From NCBI RefSeq assembly GCF_902706285.1, contig NZ_CACSKD010000004.1, positions 1-64,000 of the forward strand: DNA of 64,000 nucleotides. The letters run 5' to 3'. The notes beneath the pieces were generated by a model that searched no databases, was not told where the DNA came from, and worked only from the letters and a program-made list of their open reading frames with translations. Positions within the stretch are counted from its first letter, which is position 1; each line of letters opens with the position of its first letter. The DNA comes from Rhizobium sp. 18055. GTDB taxonomy: Bacteria; Pseudomonadota; Alphaproteobacteria; Rhizobiales; Rhizobiaceae. Shown one piece after another: positions 47,072 through 56,417 of this stretch. The position numbers were made by a program, and so were the translations under genes.

Positions 47072-47755
47072 ATGCAGTACCAGTTCGATTTCGCGGCTTT
47101 GGTGCCCTACTGGCGGGATTTCCTGTCAGGTGCATTGACGACGATCGAGATCACCGTGTTTTCGGTGATGATCGGGCTTGCGATCGGCATTGCCTGCGCC
47201 ATCGCACGGCGCTCCGATGTGGCAGTCCTGCGCGTCGTGGTCGGCGTCTATATCGAGGCTGTGCGGAACACGCCTTTTATCGTCCAGATCTTCTTCATCT
47301 TCTTTGGCCTGTCATCTGTCGGATTTCGTCTCCCGATCCTTGCTGCTTCCGTCTTTGCGATGGTCATCAATGTCGGCGCCTATACCGCCGAGATCATCCG
47401 TGCAGGCATGGACTCGATCCATCCGAGCCAGATCGAAGCCGCCGAGGCGCTCGGCCTTTCGAGATTTCAGATCTATCGTGACATCATCCTGCTGCCAGCC
47501 ATCGAACGCGTTTATCCGGCGCTCTCCAGCCAGTTCATCCTGATGATGCTATCGACTTCGATCTGCTCGCAGATCTCGGCCGAAGAACTGACGGGCGTTG
47601 CCAACAACATCCAGTCGAACACCTTCCGTTCGCTGGAAACCTATTTCGTCGTCGCGCTTCTCTACATTGCGATCACCTATCTCATGCGTGCCGCCTTCTT
47701 CGGGATTGGCCTGCTTGCATTCCCGCGCCGTCGCCGGCTCGGTCTGGGCGTGTGA
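47072..47755 (+). CDS. polar-amino-acid-type ABC transporter permease 1
   Basis: A 227-residue permease of the His/Glu/Arg family, with the first segment LTTIEITVFSVMIGLAIGIACAIARR and the EAA-type loop MDSIHPSQIEAAEALGLSRFQIYRDIILLPAIERVYPAL. It is unusual for a kduID operon, where sugar-type (TRAP, CUT) importers are more common. It likely imports the operon's substrate together with the second permease. Confidence 0.9.
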   Translation: MQYQFDFAALVPYWRDFLSGALTTIEITVFSVMIGLAIGIACAIARRSDVAVLRVVVGVYIEAVRNTPFIVQIFFIFFGLSSVGFRLPILAASVFAMVINVGAYTAEIIRAGMDSIHPSQIEAAEALGLSRFQIYRDIILLPAIERVYPALSSQFILMMLSTSICSQISAEELTGVANNIQSNTFRSLETYFVVALLYIAITYLMRAAFFGIGLLAFPRRRRLGLGV

Positions 47756-47762
47756 GGTGACG

Positions 47763-48416
47763 ATGTTCGGTGCGTTCTCGACCAATCACCTTTACTACCT
47801 GCTGGATGGCCTGCTCTGGACCGTGGTGCTGTCCGCCCTCGCCTTCGTATTCGGCGGCGTCGCCGGCTTCTTCGTGATGCTGGCGCGCATCGCCCGCGCC
47901 CGCTGGCTTAGACGCACGGCGTTGATCTACATCCAGATCGTCCAGGGCACGCCCCTGCTGATACAGATGTTTCTTCTGTATTTCGGGCTCGGCGTCTTCG
48001 GCATTTCCGTGCCGCCGCTCGTGGCCGCCGGCCTTGGCATGATGGTCTATTCGAGCGCCTATCTCGGGGAGATCTGGCGGGGCTCGGTGGAGTCGATCGC
48101 CAAGACCCAGTTCGAAGCCGCCGAATGTTTGGGCCTTACACGCTGGCAGGCCTTGCGAGACGTGATCCTGCCGCAGGCATTGACGATCGCTACACCGCCG
48201 ACGGTCGGCTTCCTGGTACAACTCGTCAAGAACACCTCGCTTGCCTCGGTTGTCGGCTTTCTTGAGCTGACACGTGCGGCGCAGGTCATCAACAACTCAC
48301 TGTTCCAGCCGTTCCTGGTCTTCGGCATCGCAGCGCTGTTCTATTTCTGCGTTTGCTATCCGCTCTCCGTCTGGAGCCGCCTGCTTGAGAGGAAGCTCAA
48401 TGTCAGCCGTCGTTAA
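47763..48416 (+). CDS. polar-amino-acid-type ABC transporter permease 2
   Basis: A 217-residue permease: LLDGLLWTVVLSALAFVFGG at the first segment and the loop SIAKTQFEAAECLGLTRWQALRDVILPQALTIATPP. GAGGTGACG immediately before ATG 47763 decides the start; the longer frame from 47598 overlaps permease 1. It forms a heterodimer with permease 1. Confidence 0.9.
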   Translation: MFGAFSTNHLYYLLDGLLWTVVLSALAFVFGGVAGFFVMLARIARARWLRRTALIYIQIVQGTPLLIQMFLLYFGLGVFGISVPPLVAAGLGMMVYSSAYLGEIWRGSVESIAKTQFEAAECLGLTRWQALRDVILPQALTIATPPTVGFLVQLVKNTSLASVVGFLELTRAAQVINNSLFQPFLVFGIAALFYFCVCYPLSVWSRLLERKLNVSRR

Positions 48417-49128
48417 ACTGACCAATGTGGTCAAGCGCTTTGGCGCCCTGGAGGTGCTGAAGGGCGTCTCCTTCGAGATCAATGCCGGGGAGGTGGTCGC
48501 ACTGATCGGCCAATCGGGGTCCGGCAAGAGCACGGCACTTCGGTGTATCAATCGGCTGGAAACGATCCAGGACGGGACGATCGAAGTCTGCGGCCACAAT
48601 GTCGAGGACCCGAAGCTGGATCTGCGGGCCCTGCGGCGCGACATCGGCATGGTGTTCCAGAGTTACAACCTGTTTCCGCACATGACGGTTGCTGAAAATA
48701 TCATGCTGGCCCTCCGCCGGGTGAAATCGATGCGCAAGGATCAGGCCTTCGAGATTGCCAGACGGGTTCTCGCCAAGGTCGGCCTTTCGGAGAAGATCGA
48801 CAGCTATCCTGAACAACTCTCCGGCGGCCAGCAACAGCGTGTGGCGATCGCCCGATCGCTTGCCATGCAGCCAAAGGTGATGCTGTTCGACGAAGTGACC
48901 TCGGCGCTTGATCCGAAGCTCACCGGCGAAGTCCTGCGCGTTATGGAGGATCTTGCCCGCGGCGGCATGACGATGATCGTCGTGACGCACGAGATGGGCT
49001 TTGCCAAGCGCGCCGCCAACCGCGTCATCTACATGCATACCGGCAAAGTCTGGGAAGCGGGAGGAACGGAAATCCTCACCGACCCACAGACACCGGAACT
49101 GAGGGAATTCATGGCCGAAGAGCTTTGA
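48400..49128 (+). CDS. polar-amino-acid-type ABC transporter ATPase
   Basis: A 242-residue ATPase: Walker A GQSGSGKST, Q-loop FQSYNLFPHMTVAENI, signature LSGGQQQRVAIARSLAM, Walker B VMLFDEVTSALDP and H-loop VVTHEMGFAKRAANR. The Walker B ending EVTSALDP is diagnostic of the GlnQ/HisP group. It overlaps the end of permease 2 by 17 bp; GAGAGGAAG precedes ATG 48400. Confidence 0.93.
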   Translation: MSAVVKLTNVVKRFGALEVLKGVSFEINAGEVVALIGQSGSGKSTALRCINRLETIQDGTIEVCGHNVEDPKLDLRALRRDIGMVFQSYNLFPHMTVAENIMLALRRVKSMRKDQAFEIARRVLAKVGLSEKIDSYPEQLSGGQQQRVAIARSLAMQPKVMLFDEVTSALDPKLTGEVLRVMEDLARGGMTMIVVTHEMGFAKRAANRVIYMHTGKVWEAGGTEILTDPQTPELREFMAEEL

Positions 49129-49187
49129 ATTTTGAGGAGGAGTGCCTGCGCGAATTGCAGGATAGGTAAACGAGAGAGGAGTCTCAT

Positions 49188-49985
49188 ATGCCGACAAAGA
49201 TCATTTCAACACTTGCGATCATCGCCGGTGCCAGTCTTCTGGCGCTTGCATCGACAGCCAGTGCCGACGTGCTGGACAATATCAAAAAAGCCGGAAAGGT
49301 CCGGATTGCCGTTGCCATGGGCATTCCGGAATATTCCTTCGTCGATGAAAACCTGAAGCCGAGCGGCTCGGACGTCGAAACCGCAAAGCTGATCGCCAAG
49401 GATCTCGGGGTCGAGCTCGAACTAGTGGAAATCACCAACGCTGCCCGTGTCCCGTCGGTTCAGACCGGCAAGGCCGACATGGTGGTCTCGTCTCTGGGGA
49501 TCACCGAGGAACGCAAGAAGGCGATCGACTACTCGGTCCCCTACGCCACGCTGGCGCTGGTGGTTGCAGCACCGGCCGATATCGCGATCAAGGACTATGC
49601 CGATCTCGACGGCAAGCGCATCGGCGTGACCCGCGCCACGACCAACGACCAGGATATCACTGCCAAGGCCAAAGGTGCGGAGATTGTGCGCTTCGAGGAC
49701 GACGCGACGCTGATCACATCGGTGGTCTCGGGCCAGGTCGAGATCCTGTCCAGCCAGTCTGCCGTGGTCAACGGCATCAACAAGAAAATGGCGAGCAATC
49801 CGCTGCAGCTGAAATTCACCCAGAAGGAAACCAACCTCGGCATCGGCATCCCGAAGGGAGAAACGGCACTCAAGGGTTGGCTCGACGGATGGGTGAAGAC
49901 CAATTTCGACAACAAGGTCCTGCGTGATATCTATCGCAAGTTCCACAATGCCGAACTGCCCGACGACCTGACCGCGCGTCAATAG
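49188..49985 (+). CDS. periplasmic substrate-binding protein (SBP_bac_3 type)
   Basis: A 265-residue protein with a signal peptide (MPTKIISTLAIIAGASLLALASTASA, cleaved before DV). The mature start VLDNIKKAGKVRIAVAMGIPEYSF is typical of family 3 binding proteins, which carry amino acids, opines and small organic acids. ADMVVSSLGITEERKKAIDYSVPY is the second conserved block. GAGAGGAG precedes ATG 49188. It is the last gene of the kdu operon; a terminator follows. Confidence 0.92.
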   Translation: MPTKIISTLAIIAGASLLALASTASADVLDNIKKAGKVRIAVAMGIPEYSFVDENLKPSGSDVETAKLIAKDLGVELELVEITNAARVPSVQTGKADMVVSSLGITEERKKAIDYSVPYATLALVVAAPADIAIKDYADLDGKRIGVTRATTNDQDITAKAKGAEIVRFEDDATLITSVVSGQVEILSSQSAVVNGINKKMASNPLQLKFTQKETNLGIGIPKGETALKGWLDGWVKTNFDNKVLRDIYRKFHNAELPDDLTARQ

Positions 49986-49993
49986 ACAGCATA

Positions 49994-50022
49994 TGCGCCG
50001 GGGCCGTTTCGGTTCTGGCGCA
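49994..50022 (+). terminator. intrinsic-type terminator after the kdu operon
   Basis: A stem of 13 pairs including three G-T wobbles (TGCGCCGGGGCCG with CGGTTCTGGCGCA), loop TTT, is followed by TTCTC. It lies directly after the stop of the binding-protein gene. The following T-run is weak, so its efficiency is uncertain. Confidence 0.55.
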
Positions 50023-50257
50023 TTCTCGATCAAGGCCAATCAACGGATCGCTTGCTCAGACGCCTCCTGAGCGTCTCTCTTCCGAAACCTGCAACAAGGT
50101 TGCGATGGAGATGCCGTTTAAGATCAACTGCGTCAAAGCGTCAGGTCGGAATCCTGTCGTAAAGCCGTTGCGCTTCTTAAAGCCTAAAGCCCGGGTAGCG
50201 ACGGCTGTGTTTTGCGCCGCTTCACGGAATCGAGCGTATGTGGGAGTTTTCCCTTGC
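50023..50257. other. intergenic stretch between convergent genes
   Basis: It contains one small additional hairpin at 50058-50076 (AGACGC/GCGTCT). No gene is seen. Confidence 0.5.
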
Positions 50258-51118
50258 CTACATCTGGTGGTGTAAAGCCCGAACGATCAGGCGCGGTTGC
50301 GGCTCGCTTTGCAAGTTCTTGAGATATAGCGACAGCAACTGTGTCTGCGAGGAGATGCCAAGCTTCCGATAGACATTGCGCCGATGAACCTTGACCGTTC
50401 CGGTCGAGATACCCAGCTTCAATCCGATGGATTCAGACGAGTGTCCCTGCAACACAAGATCGACGATGGCGCTCTCTCGGGTCGTCAGGTTCAGATCCCG
50501 CCAGACGGCGTCACCGGGGAGGATATTTTCGTCATGATACGCCTTTCGGCGGTGTTTCCTGCCTGCCGCCAGTTGTGCATCGAAGCGCCGCGCCAAATCG
50601 GACCAGTAGTGCTTCACCATGGAGCCGACCAGCGGCTCGACCTTTTCCAGGATCGAAAATTCGTCGGCCGGAAAGCTACCGGTCCGTTCGCGCCTCATTA
50701 GCGAGAGGACAACCGTGATGTCGTCGCCCGCATTGATGAAAAAGCCGATCTCCTCGGCCAGCCCCGTCTTGACGTAGTAGCTGCGGTAGTACTCGCTCGA
50801 GAAGAAGCGATCGGGCGCAAGTTCACGCATCCGCTGGACGCCCTCTCGCCGTTCTCTCGCCGTGCGATAGAACGGATCCAGGAGATAGGGCCCGGCCTGG
50901 TACAGCGTGACGAAGACGATATGCTCGTCCGGATCGAATGTGCTGTAAAGATCGATTGGCCGCTCCTGGCCGCGGTAAGCGAAGACCACGACATAGTCGA
51001 AGCGAACAAGCGCCGACATCATCCGGCGAAAGGTTTCCCCGAATTCGGCATCGCTCATGGAGGGCTTGCCGATGGTGGCGTTGAAGGCCTGAAACAGCGC
51101 CTCCAGATCCGTGCTCAT
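50258..51118 (-). CDS. LuxR-type (solo) transcriptional regulator
   Basis: A 286-residue regulator with a C-terminal LuxR helix-turn-helix: LNLTTRESAIVDLVLQGHSSESIGLKLGISTGTVKVHRRNVYRKLGI (recognition helix around TGTVKVHRRNVYRKL). The N-terminal part does not show the acyl-homoserine-lactone domain signature, so it probably senses another cue. It is divergent from the Pot-type transporter genes, with the inverted repeats of 51161-51213 between them, and is the likely regulator of that operon. Confidence 0.88.
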   Translation of the reverse strand: MSTDLEALFQAFNATIGKPSMSDAEFGETFRRMMSALVRFDYVVVFAYRGQERPIDLYSTFDPDEHIVFVTLYQAGPYLLDPFYRTARERREGVQRMRELAPDRFFSSEYYRSYYVKTGLAEEIGFFINAGDDITVVLSLMRRERTGSFPADEFSILEKVEPLVGSMVKHYWSDLARRFDAQLAAGRKHRRKAYHDENILPGDAVWRDLNLTTRESAIVDLVLQGHSSESIGLKLGISTGTVKVHRRNVYRKLGISSQTQLLSLYLKNLQSEPQPRLIVRALHHQM

Positions 51119-51195
51119 GTCAAACCATCTCCCGATCAGCTCACAGACATCCGTGAACGCCTGTATATACCTTCCACGAAGCCAAAGAGGCTTAA

Positions 51196-51213
51196 ATACC
51201 TCTCTCGGGGTAT
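51196..51213. promoter_or_regulatory. inverted-repeat operator candidate for the LuxR regulator
   Basis: ATACCTCTCTCGGGGTAT is an inverted repeat ATACC-N8-GGTAT in the divergent region, 93 bp before the GTG of the transporter ATPase gene. A related half-site TATACC lies near 51166-51171. LuxR dimers bind such dyads. Confidence 0.5.
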
Positions 51214-51305
51214 ATGCCGTCAGAGAACACGGGGTTTAGTCTTTTGCCAACGACGGTGGCGAAAGGCAGCATAGACTGCCGCCAAACCAACCGCAGGGAA
51301 CAGAC

Positions 51306-52406
51306 GTGGCATCCGCTTCGACGAACGATATCGAATTCCGTTCGGTCACCAAGAACTATGGCTCTGTGACCGCCGTAACGGACATCAATCTCAATGTGCC
51401 GAAGGGCGCCTTTCTGGCGCTGCTCGGGCCATCGGGCTGTGGCAAGACCACATGCCTGCGCATGATCGGCGGCTTTGAGCAGCCGAGCCAAGGCACAGTG
51501 CTGATAGACGGGCGTGAGATGAACGGCGTGCCGGCTTACCGACGCCCCATCAACATGGTGTTTCAACATTACGCACTGTTTCCCCATTTCAATGTCGAGC
51601 AGAACGTTGCCTATGGACTGCGCCAGATGCGGCCCCGGATTGCTACGGCCGAGATCGATCGCCGTGTCGGTGAGGCGCTGGAGATGGTGCGGCTCGGCGG
51701 CTTTGCAAAACGCCGCATTCACGAGATGTCCGGCGGGCAGCAGCAGCGCGTGGCGCTGGCGCGGGCGATCGTCAACCGCCCATCGGTTCTGCTGCTCGAT
51801 GAGCCCTTGGCGGCGCTGGACAAGAAGCTGCGCTCTGCGATGCAGATCGAACTCCAGACCTTGCAGCGAGAACTCGGCATCACCTTCGTTCTGGTCACGC
51901 ATGATCAGGAAGAAGCTTTGTCGATGGCCGATGTCGTGTGCGTCATGAGCGCCGGGCGCATCCGCCAGCTTGGTTCGCCGCAAGAAGTCTACGACCGTCC
52001 CGCCGATCTGTTCGTTGCCGATTTCGTCGGCAAGACCAATCGCGTCGATGCGACGATGGAGGCCGATGGCGCAACGTTGAGGCTCGGTGACGGGTCGGCG
52101 ATTTCTGCGGCTGCCCGACAGCGCGTTGTGCCGGGCCAGGCGATCGTCGCCATCCGCCCGGAAGCGATGCGGCTCACCCGGGCGCAGGCCAGCGATATCA
52201 TGAGCTTCAAGGGCGTTGTCACGCACCGCATCTTCCTTGGCTCATCGGCGGAATACGCGGTGGCGGTGCCGGGGCTCGGCGATTTTCTGGTGACGGCGGA
52301 TCGGCGCGGTATCAGCGAGAGCGATCTGGTCGAGCCGGGAGAAACGGTATTCCTCGGCTTCGATCCGGCCGGCGCGCATGTCTTTTCAGCTTCCAGTGCA
52401 GCATAA
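51306..52406 (+). CDS. Pot-type ABC transporter ATPase
   Basis: A 366-residue ATPase: Walker A GPSGCGKTT, Q-loop FQHYALFPHFNVEQNV, signature MSGGQQQRVALARAIVNRP, Walker B VLLLDEPLAALDKKL, H-loop LVTHDQEEALSMAD and a C-terminal TOBE domain (AIRPEAMRL). The start is GTG 51306, preceded by AGGGAA. It is the ATPase of a putrescine/spermidine-type importer encoded downstream. Confidence 0.92.
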   Translation: MASASTNDIEFRSVTKNYGSVTAVTDINLNVPKGAFLALLGPSGCGKTTCLRMIGGFEQPSQGTVLIDGREMNGVPAYRRPINMVFQHYALFPHFNVEQNVAYGLRQMRPRIATAEIDRRVGEALEMVRLGGFAKRRIHEMSGGQQQRVALARAIVNRPSVLLLDEPLAALDKKLRSAMQIELQTLQRELGITFVLVTHDQEEALSMADVVCVMSAGRIRQLGSPQEVYDRPADLFVADFVGKTNRVDATMEADGATLRLGDGSAISAAARQRVVPGQAIVAIRPEAMRLTRAQASDIMSFKGVVTHRIFLGSSAEYAVAVPGLGDFLVTADRRGISESDLVEPGETVFLGFDPAGAHVFSASSAA

Positions 52407-52429
52407 AATCAAAACAAGGGAACAGCATC

Positions 52430-53593
52430 ATGAGCAAGGACTACAAGGATAATCTCCCCATTTCCGCCGAAGGCTTCATGGACGAGTTCATGCGCTTGAA
52501 GCGCGGCTCCGTCAGCCGTCGCCACTTCCTCGGCATTACCGGCCTTGGTCTGGCGACCGCCGTGATGTCGCGCTTCCCCGGCGCGCTATCGACGCCGGCT
52601 TACGCGGCCGACGAACTTGGCACCCAGATGTCGATTGCCACATGGCCGAACTATCATGACCCGGCAACCTTCGAAAACTTCAAGGCCGCCACCGGCGTCG
52701 CCGTCGAGGTCAATGTGTTCGGATCGAACGAGGAAATGCTGGCGAAACTGCAGGCCGGCGCCTCCGGCTGGTCGCTTTTCGTGCCGACCAACTATACCAT
52801 CTCGACCCATCACAAGCTCGGCCTGATCGACGAACTGGATCTCTCGAAGCTGCCGAACTTCAGCCAGGCGAGTGAAAATCCGCGCTTTACCAAGGAGGGC
52901 CAGATTGACGGCAAGACCTATGCGGTGCCGAAAAACTGGGGCACCACCGGCTTCTCCGTCAACACGTCAAAGATCAAAACGAAGCTGACCAGCTGGAAGG
53001 ATTTCTTCGAGATCGCCCAGACCGAAGCCGATGGCCGCGCCATGGTGCACGATTATCAACTGACGACGATCGGCAGCGCGCTGGTGTCGCTCGGCTACGA
53101 CTTTAACTCGATCAAGGCAGACGAGCTCGCCAAGGCGGAAGAGCTGCTGATCAAGGTGAAGCCGCACCTGTTTGCCATCAACAGCGACTACCAGCCGGGC
53201 ATGCGCGCCACCGATGCCTGGATGACCATGTGCTGGACCAATGATGGCGCCCAGCTCAACCGCGACATGCCCGAGATCGCTTTCGTGCTCGGCAAGGATG
53301 GCGGCGAGATTTGGACCGACTACTACGCGATCCCCAAGGACGCACCGAACAAGGCCGCCGCCTACGCGCTGCTCAACTATCTGATGGATCCCGCCAACGC
53401 GGCCAAGGAGCATATCGCCAACGGCGCTCCGGCCACCGACAGCCGCGTCATCGCGCTGCTGCCGAAGGAGATCACTTCGAACACCATCGTCTATCCTGAT
53501 GAGGCATCGCTGACGCCGCTCGAATTCGGCGCGGCCGTGACACTGACTGACCCGAGCCGTGCCGAACTGATGGCGCGCTTCAAGTCGGCCTGA
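52430..53593 (+). CDS. Pot-type periplasmic substrate-binding protein with Tat signal
   Basis: A 387-residue binding protein. The N-terminus has a twin-arginine signal (SVSRRHFLGITGLGLATAV, consensus S-R-R-x-F-L-G), cleaved near AYAA-DE. The body matches PotD-like proteins (ATWPNYHDPATFENF, SLFVPTNYTISTH, TDYYAIPKDAPNKAAAYALLNYLMDP). Export in folded form is implied by the Tat signal. The ligand could be a polyamine or another cationic compound. Confidence 0.9.
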   Translation: MSKDYKDNLPISAEGFMDEFMRLKRGSVSRRHFLGITGLGLATAVMSRFPGALSTPAYAADELGTQMSIATWPNYHDPATFENFKAATGVAVEVNVFGSNEEMLAKLQAGASGWSLFVPTNYTISTHHKLGLIDELDLSKLPNFSQASENPRFTKEGQIDGKTYAVPKNWGTTGFSVNTSKIKTKLTSWKDFFEIAQTEADGRAMVHDYQLTTIGSALVSLGYDFNSIKADELAKAEELLIKVKPHLFAINSDYQPGMRATDAWMTMCWTNDGAQLNRDMPEIAFVLGKDGGEIWTDYYAIPKDAPNKAAAYALLNYLMDPANAAKEHIANGAPATDSRVIALLPKEITSNTIVYPDEASLTPLEFGAAVTLTDPSRAELMARFKSA

Positions 53594-53679
53594 TCTGGAA
53601 CCCAGGCACGCCTTGCCCTCGGGTGAGGCGTGCCCTGATGGCAACATCCTATTTCCTTGCAAACACAAATCGGATCGAG

Positions 53680-54546
53680 ATGGCCCTGACACCGGACACC
53701 AAGAAACGCCTTGTCACCGCCGCACTGGTCGCGCCGGCGAGCGTGTGGCTTTTCGTATTCATGGTGCTGCCGTTCATCGCCATCGTCGTCTTCTCGTTCG
53801 GCGAACGAGCGCCGGAAGGCGGTTATCAGGCGGCTTTCACCTTCGCGCAGTTCGCCAATCTCGCCTCGCGCGCCGCAGCCTTCAAAAACACGCTGGTGCT
53901 GGCGCCGATTGGCGCCTTCGCCTGCCTGCTGGTCGCCTATCCCGTCGCATATTATCTGGCTGTCAAGGCCAGCCCCAAGCATCGGCTGTTGCTGGTATCG
54001 CTGGTGGTCGTGCCCTTCTGGACCAGCCTGCTCGTGCGCACCTATGCCTGGATGTATATCCTCGGCGCACGCGGCATCCCGCATCTGCTCGAGTTCGTCG
54101 GCATCGAGAATGTCCGTCTATTGAATACGCCGGGCGCGGTGCTGCTCGGCATCGTTTACGGCTACCTGCCGCTGATGATCATGCCGATCTACGTCAGCCT
54201 CGAAAAGCTTGACCGGCGATTGCTGGAAGCGTCGGCCGATCTCGGCGCCAAGCCGCTCTCGACCTTCTTCGGCATCACGCTGCCGCTGTCGCTGCCGGGC
54301 GTGATGACCGGCGTGGCGCTGGTGACCATCCTGTTGCTCGGTGAGTACCTGATCCCGCAATTGCTCGGCGGCGGCAAAGTTTTCTTCATCGGTAACGCCC
54401 TAGTCGATCTGTTCCTGCAGTCACGCAACTGGCCGTTCGGCTCGGCAATCGCAGTGACCCTCGTCGTTGTCGTCGTCATCGTCCTGCTGGTGGCCATGCG
54501 CGTCGCCTGGCGTGTCGCCGGCACCCGCCAGGTGGATCTCGTCTAA
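53680..54546 (+). CDS. Pot-type ABC transporter permease (PotB-like)
   Basis: A 288-residue inner-membrane protein. First segment LVAPASVWLFVFMVLPFIAIVVF; EAA loop SLEKLDRRLLEASADLGAKPLSTFFGITLPLSLPGV. ATG 53680 with GGATCGAG upstream is chosen; ATG 53638 is also possible. The gene ends in a TAATG overlap with the next permease (54543-54547). Confidence 0.9.
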   Translation: MALTPDTKKRLVTAALVAPASVWLFVFMVLPFIAIVVFSFGERAPEGGYQAAFTFAQFANLASRAAAFKNTLVLAPIGAFACLLVAYPVAYYLAVKASPKHRLLLVSLVVVPFWTSLLVRTYAWMYILGARGIPHLLEFVGIENVRLLNTPGAVLLGIVYGYLPLMIMPIYVSLEKLDRRLLEASADLGAKPLSTFFGITLPLSLPGVMTGVALVTILLLGEYLIPQLLGGGKVFFIGNALVDLFLQSRNWPFGSAIAVTLVVVVVIVLLVAMRVAWRVAGTRQVDLV

Positions 54547-55373
54547 TGCGCGGTCTCGTCACAGCCACCTATCTGTTTCTCTACACGCCGATCGTGCTGG
54601 TCGTGCTGTTCTCGTTCAATGCAGGACGCAACGCATCCGACTTCACCGGCTTTTCGACGCAGTGGTATGGCAAGGCACTGTCCAACACCTTCCTGATGCA
54701 GGCGCTGGAAAACAGTCTGATTATTGCCTTTACCAGCGCCACGCTGGCGGCGATCTTCGGGACGATGGCGGCGATCGGCTTGGAGCGGCTGGGGCCGAAG
54801 ACGCGCGCCGTATTCGACGGCCTGTTTGCGGCGGCGATCGTGGTGCCCGGCGTCGTCATTGGCATCGCCACGCTGGTGGCGCTGGTCGAGGTTTTCGGCT
54901 TTCTCAATCCGTTGCTCGCCGCCGTCTGGCCGGGCGAACAGCCACCGAGACTTGCTCTTGGATACGGCTCGATCATCGCGGCCCACGGCCTGTTCACCAT
55001 GGCGCTGGTGACGATGATCGTCAAAGCGCGCATTGCCAGCCTCGGGCGCGATATCGTCGAGGCCTCCAGCGATCTCTACGCTACGCCTCTCACGACATTC
55101 CGTGAGATCGTGCTGCCGCAGATTCTGCCGTCGATCCTGGCCGGATTTCTGCTGGCCTTTACCTTCTCCTTCGATGATTTCATCATCGCCTTTTTCGTTG
55201 CCGGCTCCCACACGACACTCCCGATCTACGTATTTGCCTCGATCCGCCGCGGTGTGACCCCCGAGATCAACGCGATCGCCACCATGGTACTAATCGCGTC
55301 GTTGGTGATGATCCTCGTTGCCCGGTTCCTGATGCGTGAAAAACAACAAAAAAATCCACGGGAAACGCCATGA
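54546..55373 (+). CDS. Pot-type ABC transporter permease (PotC-like)
   Basis: A 275-residue permease. First segment LFLYTPIVLVVLFSFNAG; EAA loop DIVEASSDLYATPLTTFREIVLPQILPSI. It shares TAATG with the upstream permease gene, and its end overlaps the SDR start by 4 bp (ATGA at 55370-55373), so the transporter and dehydrogenase are one operon. Confidence 0.9.
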   Translation: MRGLVTATYLFLYTPIVLVVLFSFNAGRNASDFTGFSTQWYGKALSNTFLMQALENSLIIAFTSATLAAIFGTMAAIGLERLGPKTRAVFDGLFAAAIVVPGVVIGIATLVALVEVFGFLNPLLAAVWPGEQPPRLALGYGSIIAAHGLFTMALVTMIVKARIASLGRDIVEASSDLYATPLTTFREIVLPQILPSILAGFLLAFTFSFDDFIIAFFVAGSHTTLPIYVFASIRRGVTPEINAIATMVLIASLVMILVARFLMREKQQKNPRETP

Positions 55374-56131
55374 TCCTCAAGAATCGCGTTGCCATCGTCA
55401 CGGGCGCAGGCTCCGGCATCGGTCGGGCAGGAGCATCGATCATGGCGCGGGAGGGCGCCCATGTCGTCGTCGCGGATATCGATTTCATCCATGCCGACGA
55501 GACCATCCAGCAAATCTGCGCGGCCGGCGGCAGCGCCGAGGCGCTGGTTCTGGATGTGACCGACGACAAGGCGCTGGCAGCCGGCATCACCGCAATCGCC
55601 GCCCGCCACGGGAGGATCGATATCCTGCACAATCATGCCGGGTCGCAGGTGGCGGGTGATCTCGAGCAGGTGGCCATCAACGGCTTCGACAAGTCCTGGG
55701 CGCTCAACGTCCGCGCCCACTTCATGGCGGCCCGTCTGGTGATGCCGCTGATGAAGCGCGCCGGCAAGGGCGTCATCCTCAACACCTCGTCGTCATCGGG
55801 CATTCTCTACGATCGGGAGATGATCGCCTATACCACGACAAAGCATGCAGTAATCGCCATGACCCGGCAGATGGCGGGCGACTACGCAAAGTTCGGCGTC
55901 CGGGCCAATGCGCTTTGCCCGGGCTGGGTCGATACGCCCTTCAACGAACCCTTCATCGCCCAGATGGGCGGGCGCGACGCGATCGAGGCTTATATCGCCG
56001 ACAAGGTTCCGCTCGGGCGCTGGGCCGATGTCTCTGAGATTGCCGAACCGATCCTGTTTCTCGTGTCGGACCGCTCATCCTACATGACCGGCCAGATTTT
56101 GGTCGTGGATGGCGGCGAAACCGTCGTCTGA
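55370..56131 (+). CDS. short-chain dehydrogenase/reductase
   Basis: A 253-residue SDR: cofactor loop TGAGSGIGRAGASIMAREG, DVTDD, the HNHAG in place of the usual NNAG, the catalytic serines at NTSSSSGIL, Y-x-x-x-K in YTTTKHA, then CPGWVDTPF. It is the last gene of the Pot-type operon, so it probably oxidises or reduces the imported substrate. Substrate unknown. Confidence 0.9.
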   Translation: MILKNRVAIVTGAGSGIGRAGASIMAREGAHVVVADIDFIHADETIQQICAAGGSAEALVLDVTDDKALAAGITAIAARHGRIDILHNHAGSQVAGDLEQVAINGFDKSWALNVRAHFMAARLVMPLMKRAGKGVILNTSSSSGILYDREMIAYTTTKHAVIAMTRQMAGDYAKFGVRANALCPGWVDTPFNEPFIAQMGGRDAIEAYIADKVPLGRWADVSEIAEPILFLVSDRSSYMTGQILVVDGGETVV

Positions 56132-56417
56132 TCGCCGGCCGGCAAATCCATAGCTGCAGAAGACCAATCGGCAACGCGATGATGCTTAACAACAATCTGC
56201 ATTCACGAGAAGCTGGCAGAATTGAGCGGAGCCCGCCTGCCTGTCGCAAGACTGAGCGCGTCTGTGTCGAAATATTCGCCTTCGGGCCAACCTCACGTCG
56301 ACCTCCCTAGGAGGCCGGGATCGCTCAACTGCGCCAATCTGCAGCAATGTCAGCTTTCGGAACTCCCCAGGAGAGCCCGCAAAGGTCAAGCTTGGGGCGC
56401 GAAGCCAGTTGCTTTCG
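56132..56417. other. intergenic stretch between convergent genes
   Basis: It separates the convergent SDR and EAL genes. A short dyad (CCTCC/GGAGG at 56302-56314) is the only structure seen. Confidence 0.5.
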
